From: Victivallaceae bacterium
GTDB lineage: Bacteria; Chlamydiota; Chlamydiia; Chlamydiales; Chlamydiaceae
Reading direction: 5' to 3'
NCBI GenBank assembly: GCA_036659455.1
Contig: JAVXCN010000001.1
Coordinates: forward strand, 224,430 to 288,429
Length of the DNA: 64,000 bases
Shown: positions 37,942-46,159 of the stretch, one piece after another
How positions within the stretch are numbered: the first letter of the stretch is position 1
How the letters are laid out: the number at the start of each line of letters is the position of its first letter
Program-made: the position numbers and the translations under genes
Notes under the pieces: model-generated
The model's input: only the letters and a program-made list of their open reading frames with translations
Told to the model about the DNA's origin: nothing
Database searches by the model: none

Positions 37942-39386
37942 CAATCACTCTTTAAAATTTCGGAAATATTCATCCGGGAAACTTTTCGAGCAGGGAAAAC
38001 ACCGGAAATTCCAGCCATTATAACCGTAGTTATTCCTAAAACGATTAAAACCTTAAAATCGATTCTATCGGGCGTAAAATCACCGAAAATGGCTTTATTA
38101 AACGATTGTCTCCCCTGTAAGACATTAAAAATCGTTATTATGGAATCTAAATTCCTGACCGTTACAAAAGCTAAAATACCTCCAAATAACGAACCGAAAA
38201 GACCGATAACAGCGCCGCATATACCGAAAATACATGACAGACTCCCTGGGGAAGCTCCTAACGCTCTCAAAATACCGATCTCTTTTTTCTTATCATTAAC
38301 CAATAAAACTAACATCCCGATTACGTTGGAACAAGCTACCAGTAATAAAATAACGGCCACAATGAGGAAAATCGTTCTATCACTTCGTAGTTGATCGAAA
38401 ATGGGTTTAAACTGAGGAGAGTCATAGAACGATTCGACCGTCCAATAATCGGAAAGCCCCGTTGTTTCTAAAAATGACGTAATTAACGAGCGAGATTTGT
38501 CGATTTGCTTCAGGTCCGTTAAAACAATTTCCAAACAGTTCATAGAATAAGGAAGCGACTCCGTATGACGCATACAATCCAAAACGGAAGATGAAGCAAA
38601 AACGGTTTTAGCTCCGATCGGAGAAATTCCCGGTTTATAAAACCCAGAAACGCGAACAGCTAGACTTTGTTCTTCAAGGCCTTCGTCACCCATAGAGTAA
38701 AAGTTTAAAAATCCAAAAACGCCTTCAGAGACACCTTCAGAACGAAAATGTTCCGGTAAAATAACAATTTCTTCTCCGTCTGAATTTTTATTTAATCGAG
38801 CTCCTTGCATAAGAAGACTCGACATCTTCGATCCTCTCGCATTAAGAATACGGGAAAATTGTTCGATACGGCGAACACCATCTTCTTCAGGTAAATCGAA
38901 TTTCAAGCATCCAACACCCTCCTCGTACTCTTTGACAAACCAACCGTGCTTTTCGGACAAAAGAGCCAATCCGTTCCATGTCTCCTTGACGTAATCCCTT
39001 AAGGAACCGTCGTCAGATATTTCAGGATAAGGAAAATTATCCGGTAAAGGATCGTCATTCAATCTATCATAAGGATCGGTGCGGGGAGAAGCAAATTTTT
39101 CCCCTAAAGTTTTAGAGGAAAAGCCGGAATCCGAGGCATGCTCATCTATTCTATAATAATAAGAACCGAAATACTTCTGAGAAGGAACTAATTTGATGTG
39201 TGGGATAACTCTTGAAAAATCATGAACCCAGCGCTCCTCCAATCCCCCCATAACACTAAGAAAAACCGTCGTCAACCAAAAAACCAACGCTATCATGCTC
39301 ATGGCTAATAGCGATAGAAAAGAAGAAAAAAAACGACGCTTTCTAGGGAAAAAATACTTTAATACTAAAAAACATTCAAAACGCAC
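37941..39386 (-). CDS. lolC: lipoprotein-releasing permease (LolC/LolE family)
   Basis: The membrane partner of lolD. The protein (481 residues) has one N-terminal membrane segment (about 25-45), a long periplasmic domain (50-330), and three C-terminal segments (about 335-460), the MacB/LolC layout. LLVNDKKKEIGILRALGASPGS near 365-385 is the typical cytoplasmic loop. One permease gene suggests a homodimer with LolD. The start is GTG 39386 (MRFECFLVLKYF) without a clear ribosome site; no ATG is available near it. It follows rpmG by 41 bases. Confidence 0.87.
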   Translation of the reverse strand: MRFECFLVLKYFFPRKRRFFSSFLSLLAMSMIALVFWLTTVFLSVMGGLEERWVHDFSRVIPHIKLVPSQKYFGSYYYRIDEHASDSGFSSKTLGEKFASPRTDPYDRLNDDPLPDNFPYPEISDDGSLRDYVKETWNGLALLSEKHGWFVKEYEEGVGCLKFDLPEEDGVRRIEQFSRILNARGSKMSSLLMQGARLNKNSDGEEIVILPEHFRSEGVSEGVFGFLNFYSMGDEGLEEQSLAVRVSGFYKPGISPIGAKTVFASSSVLDCMRHTESLPYSMNCLEIVLTDLKQIDKSRSLITSFLETTGLSDYWTVESFYDSPQFKPIFDQLRSDRTIFLIVAVILLLVACSNVIGMLVLLVNDKKKEIGILRALGASPGSLSCIFGICGAVIGLFGSLFGGILAFVTVRNLDSIITIFNVLQGRQSFNKAIFGDFTPDRIDFKVLIVLGITTVIMAGISGVFPARKVSRMNISEILKSD

Positions 39387-39427
39387 GGGAGCAATACTAT
39401 AAACTGAAAAGAAGACCTAAAGACCGT

Positions 39428-39586
39428 CTATTTAGCTTCCTTAAAGTTCACATGACGTCTTAACTTTTTATCATACTTTTTAAGCTCCAGACGACCCGTC
39501 GTTTTTCTTTTATTTTTAACGGTCCAATAAATATCGGTACTCTCGGAACTTTTAAGTTTAATAATTTCTCTGTGTTTACTTGCCAT
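39428..39586 (-). CDS. rpmG: 50S ribosomal protein L33
   Basis: A 52-residue basic protein read leftward from ATG 39586. It starts MASKHREIIKLKSSES and contains IYWTVKNKRKTTGRLELKKYD, the typical L33 pattern. Zinc-binding cysteines are absent, so it is the Cys-free form. It heads the row rpmG-lolC-lolD. A perfect TATAAT lies just upstream. Confidence 0.93.
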   Translation of the reverse strand: MASKHREIIKLKSSESTDIYWTVKNKRKTTGRLELKKYDKKLRRHVNFKEAK

Positions 39587-39600
39587 AACGTGTCACCCGA

Positions 39601-39629
39601 ATTATAAAAAATCCACAAGGAACGTTAAA
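39601..39629 (-). promoter_or_regulatory. candidate promoter of rpmG-lolC-lolD
   Basis: On the minus strand: TTTAAC (39629-39624), 17 bases, TATAAT (39606-39601). The -35 match is weak and the -10 match perfect. The start of transcription would fall only a few bases before the rpmG ATG, giving a very short leader. Confidence 0.35.
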
Positions 39630-39771
39630 TGAATTTATAAAAAATTGCAAGTCTATCTGCAATTCTTCTTATGACAAAGAAATAATTTCAGGTTTTTTAA
39701 ACTCAATAAATTGTTTTTTTGCTAAACTCATCCTCTTCTTAGATCAACTATTTCTAGTATTCCCTTTCCCC

Positions 39772-39948
39772 ATGTATATCAAATCGTTTCCAGATTCTTC
39801 TTGCTCATTCAGCTATGATAATAATGGGTTACGCTTCGTAAATCCGGTACGCCTTCGTCATCCGATTGAACGTACGGGCTTCTTTTTCTCGTTTCCCTCA
39901 AATCGGATACGATCTTATCGAAGAAGTAATAAAAAAATGATAAGTTAA
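39772..39948 (+). CDS. 58-residue hypothetical protein
   Basis: An open frame of 59 codons from ATG 39772 to TAA 39948. The product begins MYIKSFPDSSCSFSYDNNG, continues with FVNPVRLRHPIERTG and ends Arg/Ser/Lys-rich. Its base composition is visibly less AT-rich than the flanking gap, and synonymous sites look codon-like, which argues for a real gene. No ribosome site is visible. I cannot assign a family. It lies upstream of, and on the same strand as, the MazG-like gene (22 bases before ATG 39970). The 185 bases before it (39587-39771) hold the rpmG promoter and otherwise AT-rich sequence. Confidence 0.5.
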   Translation: MYIKSFPDSSCSFSYDNNGLRFVNPVRLRHPIERTGFFFSFPSNRIRSYRRSNKKMIS

Positions 39949-39969
39949 ACTTCATGAATGGATAATTTT

Positions 39970-40500
39970 ATGAAAAAACAAAATGTCATTCGTACTTTAT
40001 TATTGGTTTCCCTATCCGTAGGTATGCTCAAACCGGTTGTACTATGCGGTACAAGCTCTGGAAAGAGCTTAAAAAGAAAATCGAAAAACGAATACTTCGT
40101 ACAAAAAAAAGTTTCCTACAAACAACTCGAAGCATTGATCAACATGTTATACGCTATAATTCAAGAACGCAAATCGCATTGGTCCAACGCTCAAACGGTC
40201 ACATCGATCTTATCTTGCTTAATAGATGAGTGTCGAGAGATGGAAGAATCGCTGCAAAATCGAGATTATAAAAAAGCCGAAGAAGAATTCGGAGATATTT
40301 TAGGTATGACGCTCCAATTGGGACTGATTGCCGAAAGAGACCGATTATTCGATATTAATAAATCAGCCGAAAACCAAATCAATAAAACACATAGAAGAGC
40401 ACCTTATATTTTCGATGCTGAGTTAGCTAAACAAGTATCCAACCTCACGGAGGCTATTGAAATCTGGTATACTACCAAAAGAAAAGAGCGAGAGGGTTAA
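39970..40500 (+). CDS. MazG-type nucleotide pyrophosphohydrolase with N-terminal signal sequence
   Basis: MazG-family enzymes hydrolyse nucleoside triphosphates to monophosphates and pyrophosphate. From ATG 39970 (behind GGAT; ATG 39958 is also in frame) the protein has 176 residues. Residues 1-26 form a classic signal peptide (basic start MKKQNVIR, then TLLLVSLSVGML). The MazG motif follows: LIDECREMEE with Asp86, Glu87 and Glu90, then EEEFGD with Glu106 and Asp109, matching the metal-binding (D/E)ExxE...ExxD pattern. The later INKTHRRAPYIF resembles the family RRHPHVF block. A signal peptide on MazG is unexpected, since its nucleotides are cytoplasmic. Cellular location and substrate are inferred. 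Confidence 0.7.
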   Translation: MKKQNVIRTLLLVSLSVGMLKPVVLCGTSSGKSLKRKSKNEYFVQKKVSYKQLEALINMLYAIIQERKSHWSNAQTVTSILSCLIDECREMEESLQNRDYKKAEEEFGDILGMTLQLGLIAERDRLFDINKSAENQINKTHRRAPYIFDAELAKQVSNLTEAIEIWYTTKRKEREG

Positions 40501-40513
40501 CGACTCTTTTGAT

Positions 40514-41002
40514 TTATTTTCTTTCCTCTCCATAAAAAAGCTTTTCAGCCATTTTCAGTAATTCCAAATTTCTTGTCTGAACCCACGATTTGGCAGCATC
40601 GGTAATAGCTTCCTGAGCTCTCTTTCCTAATTTAGCCGTTGCTACCTTATGGTGATTAACCGTAGTAATATTTTTGTTTCTGTTCCCTTTTTTTCCTCCC
40701 TGTTCTTCTTTTTCCTTTTCTTTTTCTTTTTCTTTTTCTTTTTTCAGTAACTTAAAATTAAATTTCCAAGGAAGATTAAGGTTTGATAGAATGACTTCCA
40801 GATGTTTAGATTCAAGAGAACGTAAACTACGTGCTTTCATACTCAAGTTCGATCCGGATTTCCAAGCATCCCGAAATGCCCGACTCACCTTAGCATTTAT
40901 TTCCGATTGTTTTCCGATTTTGTCTCTTCTATCGTCTCTCCCGGAATCCGGTTCAATAGCACAATATCGAATATTACCGTATATGTTCATTTCGTAAGAC
41001 AA
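40514..41002 (-). CDS. hypothetical protein with (Lys-Glu)n repeat
   Basis: The protein has 162 residues from TTG 41002, which has AGGAG 8 bases upstream; ATG 40990 is in frame but lacks a ribosome site. The body is basic. Its middle (about residues 86-98) is a run of Lys-Glu pairs encoded by a hexanucleotide repeat. The C-terminal 50 residues look helical. I know no family. By gene order it takes the place of CT083 of C. trachomatis, next to a CT082-like gene. Its start is 18 bases after the stop of the larger gene, so the two probably share a transcript. Confidence 0.6.
   Translation of the reverse strand: MSYEMNIYGNIRYCAIEPDSGRDDRRDKIGKQSEINAKVSRAFRDAWKSGSNLSMKARSLRSLESKHLEVILSNLNLPWKFNFKLLKKEKEKEKEKEKEEQGGKKGNRNKNITTVNHHKVATAKLGKRAQEAITDAAKSWVQTRNLELLKMAEKLFYGEERK
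40708..40745. repeat. hexanucleotide simple sequence repeat (CTTTTT)n
   Basis: About six near-perfect units of CTTTTT (AAAAAG on the coding strand) inside the gene at 40514-41002. Each unit encodes one Lys-Glu pair, so gain or loss of units keeps the reading frame and changes only protein length. Confidence 0.85.
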
Positions 41003-41020
41003 AGTACATACTCCTTAAAA

Positions 41021-42718
41021 TTAAGATACTTGTTTATCTGTGCCATCTTTATCTTCCGATTCATCATTATTTTTCTTTTTCTTCTTGCCCTTATCTTGTC
41101 CCCTGCCTTGAGAATAATCTCCTCCGGCTTCAATCACGGAAGGTTTCCCGGATAAAGTATGACGACTATCGGATACATAAACCGGATTTCTGAGAATGAT
41201 AGGCGGATCTATACTTATGCTCCTATATTGATAAACCAGAGGATTCGGCGGTCCTCCTTTCCCGTCTTTATTCCGATCGCCAATCGAAAGATCTATTTTT
41301 TCGGTAACATTATTATTTTCGAGAGAAACCGACATGCCTGAACTTGAACCGAAAGCAAAAATGGAAGACGTTAATAACGTAACATCTTGATTTTTCGATG
41401 ATTTTTCATCAGATTTTCCGTAATCGGACGACATACTCGGGTTTGATATCCGTTCCTCTCCTAAAAATGAAGAGACCGATGTCTGCTCGAGACCGGATTT
41501 ACTTTCATTAATAACTCCATCCGATTTCGTGTTACCCTGTTGCTCATTAATCCGAGTCGGTTGCATCAATCCTGTAACTAGAGGTAGAGTAGTAGGATAG
41601 GATGTTGCTCTCTCAGACAACTTACCGGAAGAATAAATCGTCGGTAAAGATGCTTGATTATTCGAGGGTATACGAAATTCGGACGAACTCGCGCCAGACC
41701 AAGTCCCTGAAACCGTTTCTCCTCCGACTAAAGGAAATCCTCCAGGAGGCATCCCGCTCAATAAAAGTTGTTTCATAAGTTCTTCGACGGTTTCATCTTC
41801 ATCAATCTCTCCTTGAGCGTCCTTTTGATTATTCGTTTCATCACCTCTTAACAGCATTTCCTTAATCAAAGCTTGTTCTTTTTTTTCAGAAGAGATCGGA
41901 GATGATTGACGTTCAGTAGGTTCCGGAAATGAAGTTAATAAGTCGGAAACATCCGAACTTTCTTCAATTGTTGTGGGTTCTTGAACTCTGGATGCCAATG
42001 CGGATTCTTCAGGAAAATTCAGCGTTAAAGACCCCAGCTCACCTCCTCTCATATAATCCGTTGTCCAACTATTTCTAACCGATTCCAAAGAACTCGTTCT
42101 CGACAAAGCTTCAAAATAACTTACAAGATGCGGAACGCTTACGGAAGCTCCGGTGCTTAAAAATTCAGAAGATTTCTTAAAAGGATCTTCTTTCCATGTT
42201 TCTACATTAGGAACACCTATACCCTCGAAAAGCAAAGAGGCCGTTTGAGGAGAAAAAAACTTAGGTTTCCTGGATTCCAAAACATCACTGGGTAATAAAA
42301 CTCTTCCATCCCCCTTAGTCTTCTTATCCCCGCTTATCCCAGGATCGGAATAGGAACGACGAGTCCCAGCCGACTTAAATCCAGCCATAAAAGCCTTTCG
42401 ACTCGATCTCGATTTGTTACTCGTTAACTTTAATTTTCCCGACGATGATGCCGATTCTTGAGCTTTATTAAACTTACATAATCCCAGTTCGGAGTCGGAT
42501 AAAAACTCGGCTCCGATCGATGAACGTATCACAGACTCTTGTTTGGAAGTACTTTTGCCGGTGCCTTCGGCAAAAGCGTCATAGCCGCTACCGCTCACTA
42601 TTCCCGAAGATTCAGTGTTCTTAGATTCGGAAATTTCCTTATCTTTGGGAATTTCACCTAAATTCCAATCCCCAGAACCCGGCCCTCCAGGTCCTGAAAT
42701 ATTTCCGGAAACCGACAT
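41021..42718 (-). CDS. Ser/Gly-rich hypothetical protein, putative secreted effector
   Basis: The protein has 565 residues from ATG 42718, which follows GGGAGGG; a TTG at 42736 is in frame but less likely. It is rich in Ser, Gly, Glu and Thr and has no hydrophobic segment. It begins MSVSGNISGPGGPGSGDW, has many predicted disordered stretches, and ends in a Lys-rich then acidic tail (KGKKKKKNNDESEDKD). Polar, Ser-rich N-termini suit type III secretion. By order it matches CT082 of C. trachomatis, a late secreted protein of about the same length, but I cannot show homology from memory. It is followed by the KE-repeat gene. Confidence 0.6.
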   Translation of the reverse strand: MSVSGNISGPGGPGSGDWNLGEIPKDKEISESKNTESSGIVSGSGYDAFAEGTGKSTSKQESVIRSSIGAEFLSDSELGLCKFNKAQESASSSGKLKLTSNKSRSSRKAFMAGFKSAGTRRSYSDPGISGDKKTKGDGRVLLPSDVLESRKPKFFSPQTASLLFEGIGVPNVETWKEDPFKKSSEFLSTGASVSVPHLVSYFEALSRTSSLESVRNSWTTDYMRGGELGSLTLNFPEESALASRVQEPTTIEESSDVSDLLTSFPEPTERQSSPISSEKKEQALIKEMLLRGDETNNQKDAQGEIDEDETVEELMKQLLLSGMPPGGFPLVGGETVSGTWSGASSSEFRIPSNNQASLPTIYSSGKLSERATSYPTTLPLVTGLMQPTRINEQQGNTKSDGVINESKSGLEQTSVSSFLGEERISNPSMSSDYGKSDEKSSKNQDVTLLTSSIFAFGSSSGMSVSLENNNVTEKIDLSIGDRNKDGKGGPPNPLVYQYRSISIDPPIILRNPVYVSDSRHTLSGKPSVIEAGGDYSQGRGQDKGKKKKKNNDESEDKDGTDKQVS

Positions 42719-42780
42719 GCACCCTCCCTGGTACAAATCAAATTCTAATTTATTAACAAATAAGTTAAATAAAAAATAAT

Positions 42781-43125
42781 TTAACTAAAATTTTGTTGTT
42801 TGTTTTTATTGTTCAAATTTTTTGAAAAAAAACCTTTATCGTAATTAAAAATTAATAATTTATGATTCTTATTGTTTAAAGCACCGGTATCGGATAATTT
42901 TTTTGAATTCAAAAATTCTCGGACAAACTCATCGAATTCCTTAACTTTTTTACTAATATTTGCTTTTTTATCCAAAACCTTGATTTGTCTGGATTTAATA
43001 TCTGAATTGTTAGGTTTCAATACCATTCGTTTCGAAGACACTCGAGAAACAGCCTTTGTTAAAGATCTTTTATTGCGCTCTTTTTTAAAGTTTTGTTTAA
43101 TAGGATTCTTATTAAATTTTCTCAA
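42781..43125 (-). CDS. small basic protein (possible LtuB-like position)
   Basis: A 114-residue Lys/Arg/Asn-rich protein in very AT-rich DNA. The only possible start near the 5-prime end is TTG 43125, without a ribosome site; the next ATG would remove 34 residues. No domain is recognised. Its place between a CT082-like gene and the membrane gene before folD is where ltuB lies in C. trachomatis. That is a positional hint only. A basic protein could bind nucleic acid, but this is not shown. Confidence 0.4.
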   Translation of the reverse strand: MRKFNKNPIKQNFKKERNKRSLTKAVSRVSSKRMVLKPNNSDIKSRQIKVLDKKANISKKVKEFDEFVREFLNSKKLSDTGALNNKNHKLLIFNYDKGFFSKNLNNKNKQQNFS

Positions 43126-43197
43126 AACAATCTATAAAATTAAAAACAACTCACAACATGATTTTATTAAAATAAGAATAATAATTACATTTAAAAA

Positions 43198-43737
43198 ATG
43201 AAGAATGTTTTTACAGATAAATTAAAATCCATTAATTGTTTAATGTTATCAACCATTTGTATTTTAGTAATTCCTTTAACTACACTTTCCAACAAAATTC
43301 TTTTTTTCGCTCCTTACTTAGCTTTTAATTTTTACGGAAAAAGCAAAACAAATATTCTAATGACAGCTTTCGTTTTGGGATGGTTTTCGGATATATGTTC
43401 CGATTTCGTATTTAATTCATACACAATCCTTTATTCATTGACTGCTTATCTTTGTTATCCTTTACATAAGTTCTTTTTCAAAGACAAGATCCTATCGATT
43501 CCTTTAATCACAATTTTTTTCTCTATCGTTTTTTCGTGTTTATCTTATCTTGTACTTCCCTGTTTAGGAGTTGACTTCGAGTTCTCTTATCGACTTATTA
43601 CTCTAGATCTTAGACAAGCCTTACTTACGGATTTCGTTTATTCGCTTCTTATTTGCGTATTACCTGCCGTAATGATAGATAAAATAAATAGATTGGTTCT
43701 TTTAATAAAAAGATTTAAAATCAAACCAATTAAGTAA
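43198..43737 (+). CDS. polytopic membrane protein, MreD-like hydropathy
   Basis: A 179-residue protein with about five hydrophobic segments (near 15-32, 34-45, 53-72, 76-92, 99-120 and 140-165, some short) and a basic C-terminus. Its size and the LGWFSDICSDFVFN segment after a membrane helix recall MreD, the membrane partner of MreB/MreC, but similarity is weak. By order it corresponds to CT079 of C. trachomatis, before folD. It ends 13 bases before folD. Confidence 0.6.
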   Translation: MKNVFTDKLKSINCLMLSTICILVIPLTTLSNKILFFAPYLAFNFYGKSKTNILMTAFVLGWFSDICSDFVFNSYTILYSLTAYLCYPLHKFFFKDKILSIPLITIFFSIVFSCLSYLVLPCLGVDFEFSYRLITLDLRQALLTDFVYSLLICVLPAVMIDKINRLVLLIKRFKIKPIK

Positions 43738-43750
43738 ATTCCGGTAATAA

Positions 43751-44626
43751 ATGACAATCCTTAACGGAACAGCCGTTGCCGAAGAAATTTTTTCCGAATT
43801 AAAAAACCGAATTAAAAATGCATCCCGTAAACCCGGGCTTGCGGTTATCTTAGTCGGAAATAATCCTGCCTCACAAATTTACGTCAAAACCAAATCCAAA
43901 AAAGCGATGGAGTTAGGCATGGAATTTTATCTCATTCATTTACCTGACAATTCCACAAAAATGCTTATAATCCAGGAAATACTGAAACTGAATGTAAATC
44001 CGGAAATCGACGGAATTTTGTTGCAGCTTCCGTTACCACAACACCTTAATCCCGAAGAAATAATAGAAAGCGTAGATCCTTTTAAGGATGTGGACGGTTT
44101 ACATCCCATTAATTTAGGTAAACTTCTAGCCGGTTACAAAGATGGATTTACTCCCTGCACTCCTCTGGGAGTAATAAGATTAATGACAGCCTATAACATA
44201 TCACCTCAAGGGAAACATGTCGTTATTTTAGGTAGGAGCAATATTGTCGGAAAACCCCTGGCTGCCCTGTTAATGCAGAAAAACAGTAATGCAAATGCAA
44301 CAGTAACTCTTGTACACAGTAGATCGAAAAACATCAAAGACCATTTAAAGCAAGCCGACATCCTCGTAGCAGCCATAGGTTCTCCTTTGTTCATTAAACA
44401 AAATATGATCAAAGAAAAATCCGTGATTATCGATGTCGGTATTAATCGTTTGGATGCTCCTTGGACGGAGAAGGGTTATCAAATCGTAGGCGATACCGAT
44501 TTCAATAACCTCGTATCCAAATGCTCCGCTATATCACCCGTTCCTAAAGGAGTAGGTCCCTTAACTATTGCAATGTTGATGGAAAATACATGGTTAAGTT
44601 ATTCAAAAAAATCTCTTTGCTCATAG
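43751..44626 (+). CDS. folD: bifunctional methylenetetrahydrofolate dehydrogenase/cyclohydrolase
   Basis: It interconverts 5,10-methylene- and 10-formyl-tetrahydrofolate using NADP. The protein (291 residues) has VGNNPASQIYVKTKSKKA with the catalytic lysine, LQLPLPQHL, PFKDVDGLHPINLGKL, and the nucleotide-binding VILGRSNIVGKPLAALL. ATG 43751 is a good start. Its last 37 bases overlap the start of apbE. The identification is secure. Confidence 0.96.
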   Translation: MTILNGTAVAEEIFSELKNRIKNASRKPGLAVILVGNNPASQIYVKTKSKKAMELGMEFYLIHLPDNSTKMLIIQEILKLNVNPEIDGILLQLPLPQHLNPEEIIESVDPFKDVDGLHPINLGKLLAGYKDGFTPCTPLGVIRLMTAYNISPQGKHVVILGRSNIVGKPLAALLMQKNSNANATVTLVHSRSKNIKDHLKQADILVAAIGSPLFIKQNMIKEKSVIIDVGINRLDAPWTEKGYQIVGDTDFNNLVSKCSAISPVPKGVGPLTIAMLMENTWLSYSKKSLCS

Positions 44627-45543
44627 TCGTGCTATTCATTTCGGGTTGTACAAAAAAATCTTTTCTTATCTATGAAGGCGTTGCTATGACAATACCTTAT
44701 AAAATTATTATAGGCGATCTCATTGATAAAAAATCCGGACAACTTATTTCAAAAAAAATCAATGAAACCTTTTCGATTACGGATAGAATATTTAACAACT
44801 GGAACCCAAATTCAGAAATTTCATTTATCAATCAAGCTTCCGAAAACCTAGAACTCTCGATTTCATTAACTCTTTTCGAATTTCTGGAAGAAGTTGAAAC
44901 CGTTTTTCTTCTCACTAAAGGATTATTCGATCCTACTATTTTGCCTTTAAAAGATTTATGGTTATCCAAACTAAAAGAAGGATCCGTTCCTTCCGAAGAA
45001 GAAGTACAAATGTATAAAGAGGCGGTTGGATTCGAAAAAATTCGATTAAACAAACAAAACCTTACGATAACCAAAAGCAATTCGAATACTCGCATTGATC
45101 TTTGCGGCATAGCTAAAGGACATACGGTCGATCTCTTAATTAAAACTTTAAAAGATAACCGTATTTGCAACGCTTATGTAGAATGGGGAGGAGAAATAAA
45201 AACCATCGGTAAGCATCCTATCGGAAGATATTGGCAAGTCATTCCGATTAAAACCTTAAATACCCCTATTGAAATCAACTCATGTGCCATAGCATCAAGC
45301 GGAAACTACGAACAGGAATGGACAGTGGAAAACAAGACGTACACTCATATTATTCATCCAAAAACCGGATGCCCTCTCGAAATTAATGAAAAATCCGTTC
45401 AAGCTACCACGGTTTTACACGAAAAATGCCTATACGCAGACGCTATGGCCACAACGCTAATGCTCTTTCCATCAAAAGAAGAATCGCAGCTGTGGGCAGA
45501 ATGTCAAGGACTAACCACTTATATCAAAGGCGGTGATTCTTAA
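44590..45543 (+). CDS. apbE: ApbE-family FAD:protein FMN transferase lipoprotein
   Basis: ApbE attaches FMN covalently to threonine residues of membrane proteins, such as NqrB/NqrC of the sodium-pumping NADH dehydrogenase that chlamydiae use. The protein (317 residues) has a signal peptide with lipobox FISGC, so it is likely a lipoprotein. Family features: [18 protein letters not shown] near 160-178, [21 protein letters not shown] and the [12 protein letters not shown] motif. The start overlaps folD by 37 bases, and the end overlaps the opposing smpB by 20 bases. Confidence 0.9.
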   Translation: MVKLFKKISLLIVVLFISGCTKKSFLIYEGVAMTIPYKIIIGDLIDKKSGQLISKKINETFSITDRIFNNWNPNSEISFINQASENLELSISLTLFEFLEEVETVFLLTKGLFDPTILPLKDLWLSKLKEGSVPSEEEVQMYKEAVGFEKIRLNKQNLTITKSNSNTRIDLCGIAKGHTVDLLIKTLKDNRICNAYVEWGGEIKTIGKHPIGRYWQVIPIKTLNTPIEINSCAIASSGNYEQEWTVENKTYTHIIHPKTGCPLEINEKSVQATTVLHEKCLYADAMATTLMLFPSKEESQLWAECQGLTTYIKGGDS

Positions 45544-45988
45544 GACGCAATGCCATTTCTCTTTTCTTTTCTCTTTCGATAACGGTTTGTCTCTTATCAT
45601 GCAGCTTTTTACCTTTGGCACTACCGATTTTAACCTTAACCATTCCGTTTTTCAAAAAAAACCCTAGAGGGATAATCGTAAATCCTTTTTGCTGAATAAA
45701 CTTTCCTAGTTTTATTATTTCCTTACGATGCATAAGTAATTTTCGATTTCGTTTTTCGATATGGTTATTAATATTTCCGAAACGATAATGGGCAATATTA
45801 GCACCTACCAACCAAAGTTCGTTACCCATAATCGAAACATAAGCTTCGGATAAACTGCCCCCGTGATCTCTTAAAGACTTAATTTCAGTACCTAATAAAA
45901 CAATACCCGCCTCATATGTCTCTAAAATTTCATAGTTGTAAACGGCTCTTCTATTTGATACTATTTCTTTTTCTTTATGTGACATCAT
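45524..45988 (-). CDS. smpB: SsrA-binding protein SmpB
   Basis: It binds tmRNA and delivers it to stalled ribosomes. The protein (154 residues) has [22 protein letters not shown] near 20-41, the [10 protein letters not shown] and NPHxxxRxRKLL-like stretch (here [18 protein letters not shown]), and the basic C-terminal tail ([18 protein letters not shown]). GGAAG precedes the ATG. The gene lies opposite apbE with a 20-base tail overlap. No tmRNA gene was seen in this window. Confidence 0.96.
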   Translation of the reverse strand: MMSHKEKEIVSNRRAVYNYEILETYEAGIVLLGTEIKSLRDHGGSLSEAYVSIMGNELWLVGANIAHYRFGNINNHIEKRNRKLLMHRKEIIKLGKFIQQKGFTIIPLGFFLKNGMVKVKIGSAKGKKLHDKRQTVIEREKKREMALRLKNHRL

Positions 45989-46099
45989 ACTTCCGAAAAC
46001 AGAACTGCGACCCGCATTTTAAATCAAAAGTCAAAAAAAATTAAGAATTAAAATTCACTTCCGTAATTCCCGAATTTGTTTTATTTGAATTTTTCCTTC

Positions 46100-46129
46100 T
46101 TGACTTTTGAAAATATACAGGATTATTTT
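46100..46129 (+). promoter_or_regulatory. candidate promoter of dnaN
   Basis: TTGACT (46100-46105), 18-base spacer, TATTTT (46124-46129), about 30 bases before the dnaN start. GAGGAAG serves as ribosome site. The -10 match is moderate. Confidence 0.4.
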
Positions 46130-46159
46130 GTACTGATATTGTTGAGGAAGTGACTGCAC

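Noticed and set aside
40700..40750. Possible CRISPR array
   Set aside because: The repeat is a contiguous 6-base tandem without spacers.
40674..40997. Open frame opposite the KE-repeat gene with Phe/Ser runs
   Set aside because: The Phe-Ser repeat is the antisense reading of the same hexanucleotide repeat; the leftward frame has the ribosome site.
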